A DNA stretch of 64,000 nucleotides from Rhyzopertha dominica (GCA_025024175.1 QCXZ01000138.1:248002-312001), one strand, 5' to 3'. Shown: positions 1 through 12,755, counted from the first letter of the stretch. Made by a program: numbers and translations. The notes: generated from the sequence alone by a model not told the origin.

Positions 1-1032
1 GTTTTGGGACGATTCGAGCAATCTAAACTGCCATAATGAAGGCCCTTATAAAGTTTCCTGAAGATGCTTTCCAGGGCATGTACCTTGCTTGGCAATCACT
101 GGAAAAAGTGTATAGATGCCCAATGAAACTGCTTTGAAGAGTTCTGAGAGTTTGTAACTTTTCCTTGAGTGAATCTTTCTAAAAAAATATATTTTCCTAC
201 TACCAGACAGACCCTGTATGTATTACTTGTTCAGGCATCCATATTATAATCAGATTAATACACAAACATCTAAATATTACAGCTATTGGAAATATTGAAA
301 AAAATAGAAAATTTATTACAAGATGACCCATGGTACCTACATAGTACAACGTGCAACCACATATTCGTTTGCTTTTGGAATTAATGAACTATTTAAACAA
401 AGCGTGATATATAGAGGTCCTGCAGTTGCTGTTTTGACATTACTATCATATTTTTGTATTTTGAGTTGATATATATGTTGCTATTTTTAAACTGTCTCCT
501 ATTTAAAGCTATAATCAACTTTTGAACATAACATTTCGTCAGTTCTCAATACCGCTTAGGTATGTAGATACATTTTTCATAGATATTTCTATTTTAAATC
601 CAGAAGCTTACTGAATTTTTTTTTGGACGTGGTTACATTTTTGAGGTATGACAAAATGCATTTTTTTAATGGAAACCGTTGTTGACTTTACTGGAATAGT
701 TATATTATTTTTAACAGAGCTTTTTTAATATGAAAAAGGTAGTAATTAAAATACAAACTATTTCTAATAATAAAAAAATTGTAAGCATATAAATACTTAA
801 ATGAACAGTTTAAATGTTACACATCACATTAACTAAAACGACACTAAAATGCTTGCACCCACAGGTGTATGAACCCTGAAAAAAAATTTTGGAGTTAGTT
901 TGGTCTGGGTGCTGCATAACATGCAAGGAATCCAAAAATTATTGCAAAAATGATAAATACCTATATTGAAAAAATACATTATATAGACATACTTTTCTTC
1001 AGTAAATCTATGTACAGAAAATGAATTTTAAA
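1..1032. other. AT-rich flank without recognised gene
   Basis: No reading frame with gene-like composition and no RNA gene was seen. The stretch lies downstream of the minus-strand gene that ends at 1033, so part of it should be that gene's 3'UTR. Minus-strand AATAAA-type hexamers occur here but none stands out as the poly(A) signal. Confidence 0.5.
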
Positions 1033-2502
1033 TTAGTTGTATATGTTCACTTGCCTGTCTCCAATTTGGTCATTTTTCTCATAGTAACGTGCAGTTTTTT
1101 TTGGAGTGCTGCTAGCTGACGGTGCAAAACTCTCCCGTTGAGATAGCTCTGTTTGGCTTTGACGAAGTGATCTGCTGCTTCTAGAAGCCTTGGGGCATAC
1201 CGAGCTTGCATCGCCACGCTGCATTCCACCGTTAATAAGTTGTATACAGGTCTGTAACATACTTTTTAATTCCACCACGTCTTTTCTAGTCATCACTATC
1301 TCATCGGCAATGTTTTGCATCAGGCGCGACTGCTGTCTGGCGTGGTTCTTTAAGTCTAAATCGTCTTTTGACGTGGACTGCGGTAAAACTGAATTACTAA
1401 AGGACGCGCTACGAAGTTTACGTTTTGAAGAGGTTACACTTAGTCGACTAACACTTGGTGCACGGGACATCTTACTTTGCTGCTGGGGGACAAGTTGAGA
1501 ATTCGAAGGACGCCTGTAGGTGTTACTAAAAGGTTCGATTGCCTGGACATATGGTTTTTCAGCAACACACCGTGTGCTTGAACAGCTGATTCTGGTAGAC
1601 GTACGACTTGGTTGTCTATCAATCGTCAGTGGAAACGCGGTAGTGCTGACTCTCCTTGTTGCAGACGCAGTGGTGTGAACTTTTTTGCCACCAGATTTGC
1701 AACATTTTTTTTTACACGAATAGCATCGAGGTTTCACTTCCTTAGATTCACAAGCCTGTATGCAGTCTCCTTTGCATTCCTCGTTATGTGCCTGACAAGC
1801 AACAGAGCCGTAAGAGGTACGGCCTGACGACGGCACCTTTTTCAGGCTGGTGGTACTACTGGCATTGGCTAAATCTGTGAGAGATTCATTGGTGATATCT
1901 AACTGGATCTTCTTGTGTTTGGCAGTTTGCGTGGATTTCGACGGCGTCCCATATTGTATTATACGTTCGAGCCGTTCAATTTCACTTTGCAACTTCGCTA
2001 TCGCTGCAGTGCATTTCACTTGGCACTCTTTGTCACTAACCATCACATGTGACGCTGTTTGATCAAAACTACGCCTCGACCTATCTTTTTTCTTCTTATG
2101 TGTTTGCATGCTCTTATGGACTCGTATGTCCGAGTTGGAACTTCTCGGCAACAGGCTCGACTGCGATGAAGTATAAAGCGTTCTACTGTTGGCACTTACT
2201 GCATCTGCGGCTGGTTTTGGTGCTGCAGCATACTTACCACATAAACAACAACAGCAGTTTTCGTTGTTGCAAGAGAAAGTTAGACGCTTTTTTACTGCTC
2301 CGCTAGTATTTGGTATTTGAGATCTTGTGCATGCTATAAGTCGATGGCTGGTTCCATAGCTAATTAACTTGAGTAACCCACTCACATCAAAGAAAGACTT
2401 CCAAAATGTGAATTTTCTGCCTGCCTTAGATTCTGGTAGCTCCTCAGTAATAACAGGTAACTTCGGTGTGAGAGTGCTACATTGTTTTTGGGGTATTTTC
2501 AT
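1033..2502 (-). CDS. Unrecognised Cys-rich, coiled-coil protein with LC8-type motifs (489 aa)
   Basis: I do not recognise the family. The frame starts at a true ATG (2500-2502) and stays open for 489 codons in DNA that is otherwise full of stops, with GC content above its surroundings, so it is very likely coding. Visible features are a Cys knot-like run (CCCCLC, about residues 83-88), a basic Lys/Arg patch (130-144), a short coiled coil (about 156-184), a second Cys cluster (Cys 236, 243, 247, 251, 260, 263, 267, 268) that could bind zinc, long Ser/Thr/Arg-rich disordered stretches, and a second coiled coil (about 386-424). Two segments fit the dynein light chain LC8 recognition motif: KSTQT (189-193, canonical) and KSMQT (130-134, variant). 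There is no signal peptide or membrane segment. The 3' end contains CAG|GCAAGT, which resembles a GC-AG intron donor, so a longer spliced C-terminus is possible. A scaffold or cytoskeletal role would be inference only. Confidence 0.75.
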   Translation of the reverse strand: MKIPQKQCSTLTPKLPVITEELPESKAGRKFTFWKSFFDVSGLLKLISYGTSHRLIACTRSQIPNTSGAVKKRLTFSCNNENCCCCLCGKYAAAPKPAADAVSANSRTLYTSSQSSLLPRSSNSDIRVHKSMQTHKKKKDRSRRSFDQTASHVMVSDKECQVKCTAAIAKLQSEIERLERIIQYGTPSKSTQTAKHKKIQLDITNESLTDLANASSTTSLKKVPSSGRTSYGSVACQAHNEECKGDCIQACESKEVKPRCYSCKKKCCKSGGKKVHTTASATRRVSTTAFPLTIDRQPSRTSTRISCSSTRCVAEKPYVQAIEPFSNTYRRPSNSQLVPQQQSKMSRAPSVSRLSVTSSKRKLRSASFSNSVLPQSTSKDDLDLKNHARQQSRLMQNIADEIVMTRKDVVELKSMLQTCIQLINGGMQRGDASSVCPKASRSSRSLRQSQTELSQRESFAPSASSTPKKTARYYEKNDQIGDRQVNIYN

Positions 2503-5146
2503 TATCTACTTCAAATTTATCGATCAGACATTTTGCTATTGTAATTTTGACGTTGACATCTCTGTCAAATTCTTTAAATCTAGAAAGCACGTGAAGAATA
2601 AAAAAACAACATAATATTCTCTGAAGTATACTTATATTTCCCTAATGTTATTGTCACAGTCACATAAGTTTGGATAATATTTAGCACACTAAAAATATAC
2701 TGATCATAAATCTTCTAGTTAAGCTAATTTTTACCCAACACTCAGTTCATACTCGAGTCCTCTTTTTTTAATCCAAACTCATTCTACCTACGCACATATT
2801 ATAATCACAGTATTATCTTAACGCAACAAACTATAAAATGAGGTACTACAACTTCCTTAAGCACATGTAAGTACAGCTTTTGCAGCATAAGCGTTTCAGA
2901 ACTGTGTGTGAAGGGGTATATCACATTTTGAAACTTTTAGTTAATGCAAGATAAACACAATGTACATTTTTTAAATAAATATTAAAGAGTTACCACTTAA
3001 ATGGAATGTGCAACATATTCAAAAGTGTATGTTAACAAAAAGGCAAGACAACTGTTTTCTTATAACAGTGTTAAAAACAAATATAAATAACATGCATAAT
3101 ATAGTAAAATTCAACAAAAAAAGTTATAGGAGTGCATGTTCCATACATTTATAAGTATAATAATGAATGAATCTCTTTATAATAGCTTTAAATATAATAA
3201 AATAACCTGTTTGGAATCTGACTTGTGGAACTGTGGCAAGAAAATTAAATTTCAAATGTATCATTCAACATATCTGAGAAGTAAAAATGGGATCAGTAGC
3301 ACAAGAACTATATTAATTGTTATTGTTACTTAATATAAGCATTTATGAGATTAAATGTTGAGATTTGTAGGATAATGTCCAAACAGAATATTTCTGATAC
3401 ATATATACAAATTANTATATTTGGCATTCTAAATCCACTGGTATAATAGACATAATTCTGAATTATCACATTGCCTTTTACTGACGATGTTAGTTGAGAT
3501 AATTAAATTTATATTAATAATATAGCAATTATTTTCAAGATGTTGACCCTCTTCTTGACATCTTTTCCAGCTAACATTCTGACTGTGTTTTATAATCTAA
3601 TCGTTATACTGTATTTTCATCTAGAAAATTCAGGTAAAAACCACAAAATGGAAACTACCCTTGAACAGTATAAAGAATAAAAAAAAATGTGTTTGTACCA
3701 GTGACATTGGTCAATTGTGGCTGTCACAACAAATGTCTTGAACTAGATGTTTGACATATCATATAACGCATTTCTGCAGCATCTGTAGTGGATTAATTTA
3801 TTGGACATTGCTCATTACAATGTATATCTCTTTTTTGCTTGTTAGTGTTATCAACAGTTACTGTTTCTCTGCAAAAGAAGTGGACCAACTTTTATAACTT
3901 TTAAAGTCGAAACATGTCTTAAAATCCAATGAATTTAGAGCACCATGCATTTACCCGTTTTAAAAAAGTTACTACATAATAAAAAAATCTCATTTCAAGG
4001 AAAAACAAAGGCTCTAATTAGGCCAACAAAAACTAAGTACATAATGCTAACAACAGAAGCATAACTTTAAAAAATTAATAAAATCATAGATGAAGTAAGA
4101 AAGATACCCAAATCTACTGCTGTTTTTATGCACACCTATTAAATGTTTCACATCATAAGTATCAGATTGTCTGTCCATCTTGAATAGTAAACTGATGTTG
4201 ACGACATAATTAATTTTTCATTAGATTAATTTTTGATTAACCTTAAACCGTCTTTAAAAAAAAATGTACGTACAGAACTTCAAGGTGTTACAAGAGACTA
4301 TACACCTTAGAAAAGGAAAAAAGATGGATACTGCTCGTAATTAGCCAGAGTATTACCGACTTGACACTGATCAGCAGTGGCTTATCTACCAGAATGAATC
4401 ATTGTTTTTGTTTAAAAAAAAGCCTCTCAATATTGGAGAATATCAGGGAAAATCTGCTGTGGTTGACAGGTCTTGTCAGACACCGTTAAAATGGTAGCCA
4501 GTCATTTTTTGGTAATAGATTTGGTATATCCGCCAAATGCTGAGTCAGTATCCCTACCTTTTCTTATCTAAATCATCCATACATCAAATTTGGTCCATAT
4601 TTTGAAAACTATAGGTTGTACAGAAAAAGTATAATACACTTTTTATTACAAACTATTTTTTGTTAAATTTCAATCAAAAAAATGTGTATTTCTTTCTGGC
4701 TTTCTGGTAGTATGTTTTATTAAAATTATCAGTAGCACTATAGCAGTAAAAGAAGTATTTTGCTGAAATTTTTTTAATCAGTCGGTTACTGCTATCTCAA
4801 ATAAGACAGAACAGAAACAATAGAGTTCAGGTTTCATCACCTTCTATTTCTTTAAATAGCGTAGTTTTGAGCTTAGCACAAACATGCAATACATAAAATT
4901 CCAATAGTTAAATTATATTATGTGTTTATTTTTCTTGTGTTGGTTTACGAAACATTTTTTTTTAAACTCCCGCAGACGCAGCCAACTATAGAGATTAGTC
5001 ATTTCACTGCCGAAATGAAATACAGTTTTCATGTGCATTTTTCGGCAATCTTTCTTAATTCATCTGTGACAAAATCCAACAGTCATACAAGTGCTAAAAA
5101 GGGATTGGTCCATCTTAGGTATGATAATAACGGAACTTAACACGGT
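2503..5146. other. Intergenic AT-rich DNA
   Basis: Between the unknown gene and Hsepi, both on the minus strand. The small open frames here are AT-driven and have no recognisable protein. A minus-strand AATAAA at about 4925, some 220 bp past the Hsepi stop, is a plausible poly(A) signal for that gene. The left part should include the promoter of the gene at 1033-2502, but no core element is convincing. Confidence 0.45.
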
Positions 5147-8100
5147 TCAGTTATGTGCTGCTCTCTTACCATTCATGTATCCAATCCACCGCTCAGCAGT
5201 CTGAACAAACAACGGTTCCTTTACGATTGTACTAAGTAACAGGAGTTGATTAACATGTGTCGCGTGGTAATCCCATCTCGCAAGATTGGGGGCCGTACCG
5301 AGCGTGAAGTGCCTCAAATCGTAAGCGGTAACGCTCCCCATGTCAAACAGCGGCAGCATATTTTTCAGTGAAGTGACGCCTTCCTCGAACAACATCTGGG
5401 ATTCTTTAGCGGCAGGACTGATTGTCATGAGATCATATAAACCAAGGAGGGAATAAATAAAACCGTTCAGTACGAAAGATGCGGGTTTCGTCGGATATTC
5501 CTCGTACCAGTTGTATTTGCCGAAAAACGTCGCCAAGACGCCTCCTTTGGAACTCGGCACCCTGAATGGTTTCAAGGCGCTCATGGCTGCCTTTAAGTAC
5601 CTGCTGTCGCCCCCTGAATGGTGGTAGGCCCTTGCGAGCAACGATATCGCGTGTCCTTGCCCCATGGCCGAGTACCAACCCACTTCTAGGTCTTGGAAGC
5701 CGGACGCCAGCTTGCGTTTGACGGAAATGGGCCATCCGCCCGTCTGAGGGTCCTGGTGCCTCACAAACCACTCTGCGGCGTCGTAAAATTGTTGGATGTG
5801 TTCGGACGATGAAAGTGTTAAGTTGTCTAGGAGACCGTGACCGTGCAAGATTAAGTAGACGATCTTCAATTTCGATCTTGGTAATTTTTTTTTCGATTTG
5901 TCTTTCTCGAGGTAGCTTAGTCCCTTTTGTAAGTCGACGATTAGGTCGCGAGTTATCCTTTTCCATTTCTGGCTTGTACCAATGCCGTAGTAGATATTAT
6001 TGTCCTAAAACATGTAAGAATCAATTTTGTAGGAATTAATCACAAAATAATCAGTAACAACTGAGGAGAGATGAATGAGATTAAGATAATGTAGTACATA
6101 ATAAAGAAAATGAAGCCATTAATATTATATTATTTGTCGTAATATGAAACAAGTATGTTATCACTGATTCACAAAATACAGTGTGTCTACATTCTGTATG
6201 TGCACTACACTGCTTTACAATTTTAATTGTAACACCCTTTATAGTACTACTATACTACAGAATTTCGAATAAAATTTATATCCCTTATTGATAAAATCTA
6301 CATCTAATCCAAAATACACTGCAGTATAGAAAATTACATATCTTCAAAAGTACAAAAAAAAGCCATAAAATCTTATTTGTTTCAGTGGAAAGTCTATTAC
6401 ATAAATTAAATACAGTAGATTCATAATAAAGTGAACTCCTGCTATATTGAAACTACATATAACATGAACAGTCTCTTTTTTCTCAGTAAATTAAGAACAC
6501 CACAACCATTCAGTAAAGTGAACAATAAGAATTATTTTATACTGTGTTGGTAATCAATACTATTTTATAAACTAGCAGAGAGCTGGCTACATGTCTCACT
6601 CCAGATTATATTTATAGTTATGCAGTTGTACCCTAGAAAATAATAAAAAACATGGCAGTAAATTATACCATTTGAAAACTATTTTTTATCCTAAAAGGTT
6701 CGGAGCCGAAGTTCAACTAAAAAGTATTTTTGGTCAAGTATTGAAATGATTGGGGATGGCAACAGTAGCATTTATAAGCAAATGATTGAAACTATACCTT
6801 AAGTGAATTGAGTGTTGAAAATATTGAATGTACAAATCATTCAAAATTTAACAACAAATACTGCATATTCTCTGCAAAACTGAGAATTATTAGAACTAAA
6901 TATCGCTCATATGACAAAAAATATAGAAAAGCCAAAAAAAAATAAAGCTCAATCCACAAATTATGTAAATCAAGATATTCATTCTAAATACAATAAATCA
7001 CATCTCTAGTGATCACAATAAATGTTTAACATATTTTCTGTTGCTTTTTGGTTAAGGATGTGGATGAAAGCAGCTACTGTGCAGAATATTTATTTATTCT
7101 TTTTTTCGCAATCAAAACTGTTTGTTAGAAAAGGGATAATATTCAAAAACAAATATTAGGTACCTATTCAAAAAAAATTAAATTCCAAAAAGAATAAAAT
7201 CCGAAAACAAATAGCATTCGAAACCAAAAGAGAAATCAATATATTAATATAAACATTCATTTAATCCATTCTGAGTAAAATGAATACAAACATTCATTTA
7301 TTGGTTTCTGAATAAAATAAATATCAATATTGTTTCCAAATGAAATGAACACGATAACTGTATTTGAATAACGAACATATTCCCTACGTATAGACAGCAC
7401 TAGTTAAAAACCATACAGCCAGGAAATCCATGCATCAAAAAGGACATACATACATATGGAAAAATGATCACACTCAAGCAAGCAATTAGAAAGATTCAGC
7501 ATAGGTAAATAAGTGCAATCCAGATTTGAAGCTATAGAATTAATAAATCGAGTACCAGATTGGGCAGAACAAAATGAAGTCGTTTATAGCCATATTTGGA
7601 TTTAAAAATATATATATTATATTATATAATATATATAATTATTCAACTCACTTGTGCTGTTAGAAGAACATCCGAAGCAACATAATGCAGATTATATATC
7701 TCTCGCTTCTCTCTGTTCTGTAGCACTAAAGTAAAACTACTATTCTCCTGTAGAACAATGTCGAAACTGATGACAAAATCCAAAACATGATCAACTTTCA
7801 GTTTTATGGAATTTGAGAATGTTTCGGGCGTAGCGAATTTTAAAACCATGCTACCTGTACGATCATCGAATATTCTTTCTAAAGATGAGGAAGCTGGTAT
7901 CGTCCAATAAGCAAATTCTTTCTCTGCATCCTCGATAATTTTCCTGTGTGGCTCAGGTTCGGTCAAATTTTTACTATAGTGCGACAATCCAAACTGTGCT
8001 ATCTGTGTTGGATAGTAATACCCCTGACTCTCCCATTGTGTAGACACAGGCACACCTTCGATTCCGCTGATACATTTTACACGGTCTCGTACTTCAACGT

Positions 8101-8485
8101 TGTAATTTTCAAAATACATAAAGACACCTCTGGGATCGTATCTGCCCTTCGGGTGATATATCTTGCTGTAACTATGGGACCACTCAAACCTTTCAAGTCC
8201 ATCTGAAGACGTTAATCTTCCGTAAATCTCAAAGTACTTGTGTAGAAATGAAAATGGCACGTACACCTCATCACCTTCTTTGTGACAGGTTATTGTGTAT
8301 TCGCCGTTAATATCACAGTCTATTTCTTCTCCGTTCAGCATTTCACTTCCTTTATCAACATCTATGTAAGAATGAATCCTTCTCGAAGCGAGAGTATTTC
8401 CACACATAGTCCACAATGAGAACGTAATCATGAGCACTATTACACATACAATTAACAGTGCTACTTTTACATTAAATCTCATCAT
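5147..8485 (-). CDS. Hsepi: Heparan sulfate D-glucuronyl C5-epimerase, two coding exons
   Basis: Converts D-glucuronic to L-iduronic acid in heparan sulfate precursor chains in the Golgi lumen. Coding exon 1 is 8485-7652 and coding exon 2 is 6004-5147. The junction reads ...CAA|GTGAGT and ...TTTTAG|GAC and keeps the frame, giving 563 aa, slightly shorter than vertebrate GLCE. The start is the first of two adjacent ATGs (8485). A single hydrophobic segment at about residues 5-25 makes it a type II Golgi membrane protein. The C-terminal catalytic domain shows the family hallmarks: WYSAM (about 388), WYEEYP (444), SFVLNG, YDLRHF (506) and APNLARWDYH (about 514-523), with the tyrosines of the active-site motifs kept. 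It ends RAAHN, like the vertebrate enzyme. The gene has no frameshift or internal stop and looks functional. The family call is secure; the symbol follows the Drosophila name. Confidence 0.93.
6005..7651 (-). other. Hsepi intron between the coding exons
   Basis: A 1,647-bp AT-rich intron with GTGAGT at its donor (7646-7651) and TTTTAG at its acceptor. No nested gene was seen. A run of alternating AT lies at about 7604-7645, immediately next to the donor and partly self-complementary. A two-copy tandem repeat lies at 7251-7324. Confidence 0.8.
7251..7324. repeat. Two tandem 37-bp repeats
   Basis: Both units begin with AAACATTCATTTA (7251 and 7288) and continue with similar AT-rich sequence. 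They lie in the Hsepi intron and carry no evident function. Confidence 0.6.
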
Positions 8486-8941
8486 CACAAAAAACAACGG
8501 AGGACCCTACAAGAAAATATTGAATGCATGAACAGATGTTAAATTTAAAAAAATACCTTTATAGTGTGGTAGTTACTGGGGTATAGCATCGACCCTGTCG
8601 AGGTCTTGTTAGAAGCGTGATTGTTATTCATTAGATAAGTCACATTTTAGCTTCTGTATCAACTAAACTGCAGTCTGCATTCCTTCAATGAGGAGTCACT
8701 TTCGAAAATAACGCATAGCTCCCACAGTGCTCGAACGCTGATGAGTATTTCATAATCATACTCGTCATAGCTAACATATTAGCTGCTATCGCGCTGAAAC
8801 TTCAGTGTAACAAATCACTTTTATTAGACGGCAAAATAAATAAATAAATTAAAATTCCGAAAATTAAACACATCCCATAACACTCGACATAGATAACTGT
8901 GAAGCAGGTTACGAAGCGGAAAAAACAGGTTTGCAACTCAC

Positions 8942-9000
8942 CCAGCTCAGCTGGCTCAGGTCAAATTGTCATGCCGAGCAGGACTACCAACGTTGGTGCC
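8942..9000 (-). other. Probable 5'UTR exon of Hsepi (upstream end uncertain)
   Basis: On the minus strand the sequence AGCTGG|GTGAGT puts a strong donor at 8936-8941, so an exon would end at 8942. A matching acceptor, TTTTCTTGTAG|G, ends at 8507, 21 bases before the Hsepi ATG. Together they define a roughly 435-bp intron in the 5'UTR. The transcription start was not determined and the end at 9000 is nominal. This is inference from splice signals only. Confidence 0.4.
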
Positions 9001-9959
9001 TTTCGAATTTGAATTCATTTTGAAAATTGGTGTATGATGTTGACGCCAGATTTCATATCATTTCACGTTATTCGTTATCGTTATGACGTAGTTTTGACAA
9101 TGTTACAATGAAGAAAATAGCGCACTAATGTAAATTAAAAAATATTAAAATATTCTTAAGGTCATATAGCTTATTTTTTAACAATAATTATTATAATCGT
9201 TTGTTTAATTCTCATTAAAAATAGCAAAAATATACCAGAGCAACATTGTCTAACGCACAAAGAGTACGGATCGGCTGTATCTTGAAAACCCCTCTCGTTA
9301 TCACTTTGAGGAAAGAATTTTTAGATAAAGGCTTACCAAAGAAATGCACTAAAAATATTTTGTGGTTCTTAAGTTTTTCGCTAGCAAGCGCATTTGACAT
9401 CATGTTGCAAATAAAAGCAAATAAATTCAACATTTGTTGATAAAATGTAGGTAGGAATTAGAGTTTTTCGAATCTCGGTCTAATTACCCAAAACATTTAA
9501 TAGGACTGTATATATTTTGTCACTTCATCTTGCAGGCTATTATGCAAAGAAAAAACGCCTAAAATCTAAAGCGAATATCGTTTTTCGTTTTACAGTTGTN
9601 TCCTTAATTCCAATAATACAAATGCCTATAAACACGAGATAAAAATTTTTAAAAATCCTTCCTGAATTCTGAAGAAAAACTAAACAGGGCAGCAAATATT
9701 TCTCAATTTGATTTCTAGGCTTTTCTCGTTTTGAACTTGTTGCTATTTAGGGAAACTTCCTTAAAATAAGTCCTAGTTCGTTAAGGCGTTTAAACGGTAC
9801 AGCATCTAGAAGTTTCGAGATGATTTTAAGTACTTTGTAGTGTCGTTACCATGGCAACCAGGGAAATATATTTGATTTATTTGCGTTTATTTGTAACGTG
9901 CCGTCAAATACGCCCCCTAGCGGGAACCTAGGGACCTTAAAATATATTTATATTTTGAA
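9001..9959. other. Intergenic DNA upstream of Hsepi
   Basis: AT-rich, with no coding region that I trust. It probably contains the Hsepi promoter near its left edge. The opposed open frames at about 9215-9440 lie on both strands of the same DNA and have no recognisable protein. Confidence 0.4.
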
Positions 9960-10545
9960 TTGTTCTGGTATGTTTTATTCAAGCTTTTCTCAAAGCGGTA
10001 GCTCTGTTGCTCTGCATACACTCCACCCAACTTTAACTTTACCGTTTTTACTTTGTAGTAATCCTCCAGGAGCTCCTTTTGGTAATATAATCGTGATCAT
10101 TCTGGAACCGTTCTTCTGTTTAATAACGTGTTTTAATGCAATCATTCCTAGCCTTGATTCCGACTCTTCTCTCTTCTCTTAGGTCCTCTTCGGTTGTTAG
10201 TTCGTCTATGCCACAAATCACTAAGGCTACTCCTTTCTGTGGAATCTCTCTACTTATTGCACTGCCTTGGAAGTGTTCATCGGCCACTTCTCTGAATACT
10301 GTAGCGGCACCTCCTTTTTTTCTCTCATTAGCAGTTTTACCCCTCCGTTGACCAGTTTCTGTACTTTGGTGGCATGTACATACACCTATGTGCCCGGTAT
10401 CGATATTGGATCTTGGGGATTTAAGGGCTTGTGCGTAAGAGCCTCCTTCACTGGGTATTGGTACAATTTTCATTGTTTTTTCGTCTTCTTTATTCTTTTA
10501 TTTCACGGGCACGGTAAACAGCTCCCACTGGCTATTACATTCTCT
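9960..10545 (-). mobile_element. LINE (R1/Jockey-type) ORF1 gag-like fragment
   Basis: The minus strand encodes a piece of a non-LTR retrotransposon gag protein. It reads KGVALVICGIDELTTEEDL at about 10240-10180, then after a frameshift near 10140 continues with KHVIKQ... and GKVKVGWSVCRATE. That order matches the conserved gag core of R1-like elements, which have RKGVAxxVxGI...T.EDL and GKIKIGWxxCRxRE. The expected CCHC zinc knuckles downstream are missing and stops interrupt the frame, so this is a dead 5'-part fragment with no reverse transcriptase attached on this strand. Confidence 0.65.
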
Positions 10546-11463
10546 AAACATGTATTTTATTAGTTTTTTAATATAGTTCGTAGTTGCGGCCCTTCCTGCA
10601 GTATTTGCTGCTTTAACTTCTTTTACTTTGCCTTCTAGTAGCAATTTTTCCTCTTCTAGTGCTCAAAACCTCATCTGGTTGGAGCGTTTTAAAACTAACC
10701 AGTTGGTAAAATTAAAATAAGGTTGTTTCATCTCGAGGGGTTGAGTGTCAAGTAATAATATTAGTCCTTCAAGACTGTGATGATGTTCGTTTTATATAAT
10801 TTATCTAACATAGACCACAGAGGGCATACTTATTATTACGCAATACACTTGCCCAAATGAAAACAAAATATTCGAGTCCAATGTGTGAAACTGACCAGAG
10901 ATATGGGTTAACTGAGTTCGCCTTAATACACCCGTACATACTACTGAAATTTCAAAAGCTATAATATAAAATATCAACGGCAAATCATATATTAATATTG
11001 TAGCTTCCTTTGTTTACACATAAATACCGAAACGAAAATACCACTAGTTCGATGTTCGATTAACCACTATTCAAAACGCTATATATACTAACTAGCATTT
11101 AAAATACTTTAGAACACTTGGGTCGCTTTGTTCGCATGCTTCAGCACTAATGAAATCAGAGTGAGTGCGCGCTATCTGGTACGCTCTTAAGTGTGAGGCT
11201 CCGGGCTTCGCGTTTGGCCTAAAGTCTTCAATCATCTTTGATCAGTCTAGTTGCCCAATCTGCAGGCGCTGNGTGTACTCGCAGCGGTCGTTCCTGTAAA
11301 GTTCCTACTAGATTCCCAAATAACTAATCTAATGCCCCACTTATCTATTTTAGTTGTTTTAGCAATTGTGTTCAGGATTCCCATTTGCAATTATGATAAA
11401 CTTGTAAAGAACTTTAAAAGTTCATCAGGTGGGAGAATGTTGGAATCATGAACGTTTGATATA
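10546..11463. other. Region without recognised gene
   Basis: Mixed AT-rich sequence between the gag fragment and the plus-strand LINE. A modestly GC-richer stretch at 11150-11290 contains an ambiguous base at 11272. No family could be assigned. Confidence 0.35.
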
Positions 11464-12694
11464 GGGAGATACTTCTTCATCAAACAAAGCGCCTTTGACT
11501 TGTGGTGTACCTCAGGGATCTATTGTTGGTCCCATTTTTTTTCGATTTACGTCAGTAATCTATTGAGTACTGTTCGTAGTGTTCAGTATCACATGTACGC
11601 TGATGATACGCAAATCTACTACAGCTTTCCTCCTTCTGAGTGCGATTTAGCGGTGAAGAATATAAATAATGACCTGGAGAGGATTGCGGAGGCGTCCAGA
11701 TCGCATGCATTAAAAATAAATCCGGGCAAATCTGCTGCTATTCTGTTTGGTGGTCGAAATGTATTGGGTGCGGTTTCAGGGAAGCTTGCGCTGCACATTG
11801 ACGGCTGTGCCATACCTTCAGTGGAAAATGCAAAGAGTCTGGGGTTGACGTTGGATAATACTTTCCGTTACAGAAAACATATAAACAACTGCATAAAAAA
11901 GGCGTTTATTAACCTAAAGCAGTTGTTTTCGCATAGAACATACTTGGATGTACGCGTTAAGAAAATTTTAAGTGACACAATGGTGTTGTCTCACTTCAAT
12001 TATTGCAGTGAGGTATTTTTTTCATGTCTTGATGTAGCCACTAAGGCAAAGATACAGAGAATACAGAATGCGTGCCTCAGGTTCGTTTATGGGATCGGGA
12101 GACGTCAACATATATCGCATAAGCTAGTGGATGCTGGCTGGTTGAACATGGATAAGAGATTTTTGCGGCGAGTGTCTTGCTTGTATCATAAGGTAGTTTA
12201 CCTTCGGACTCCACCCTACCTTTATAATAAAATAACTTTTCGTAGTAACGTTCATAACATTAACGTCAGGTTCAGGGGTAAGCTGAGTCCCCCATTTCAT
12301 AACTCATCGTTGTTTGAGAGATCGTTTTCAGTGCCGATTTGTAAAGTTTACAATTCTCTTCCTAATAACTTAAAAACTCTTGAACCTGAGAAATTTAAAA
12401 GACATCTGCGGGAGTTTTTCAATGATTAATTTTGGTGCCGTGGGGGGTGTCTCTGGCATCTATTCATCTGATAAATAATAATCATTTTGGGTAATTGATC
12501 TGGGAATTGGGGTATAAATTCGCTCTTGATTAATGTAGTTATCAATTTTCTATGCTTATTATGTAGTCATATTCAACTAGATTATTCTGATTATTATTTC
12601 GAGGTGGTTGAGTGGAAGAGCAGGGGACACAGCTTTGTGTCCATCTGAACTTCGCCCTTTGTTTTCTTTTTTTTGTATAGTAAAAGCAATAAAG
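11464..12694 (+). mobile_element. 5'-truncated LINE, reverse transcriptase C-terminal half (first copy)
   Basis: Encodes the second half of a non-LTR reverse transcriptase: the GVPQGS block at about 11505, then after a one-base frameshift in a T run SIYVSNLLS, the catalytic box [10 protein letters not shown], the ALKINPGKS block, LGLTLD, and thumb/C-terminal sequence to a stop at 12429. A 3'UTR follows and ends in AATAAAG near 12694, typical of CR1/Jockey-like insect LINEs. Upstream codons still read as LINE only for a few residues (NKAPLTC), so the 5' part is lost. The catalytic YADD is intact, but the element cannot be autonomous. A near copy is at 23011-24203 (about 1-2 % substitutions). 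Confidence 0.85.
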
Positions 12695-12755
12695 GATATA
12701 TTATAATAAGTAGTAGGCAGGTAGCAATTTTTTGTGAAAGTTGAAAAGTCATTGT

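Noticed and set aside
7946..8206. Plus-strand frame opposite Hsepi exon 1
   Set aside because: Shadow of the conserved epimerase exon.
9215..9440. Overlapping open frames on both strands near 9.3 kb
   Set aside because: Short and symmetrical, with no domain, splice context or compositional signal.
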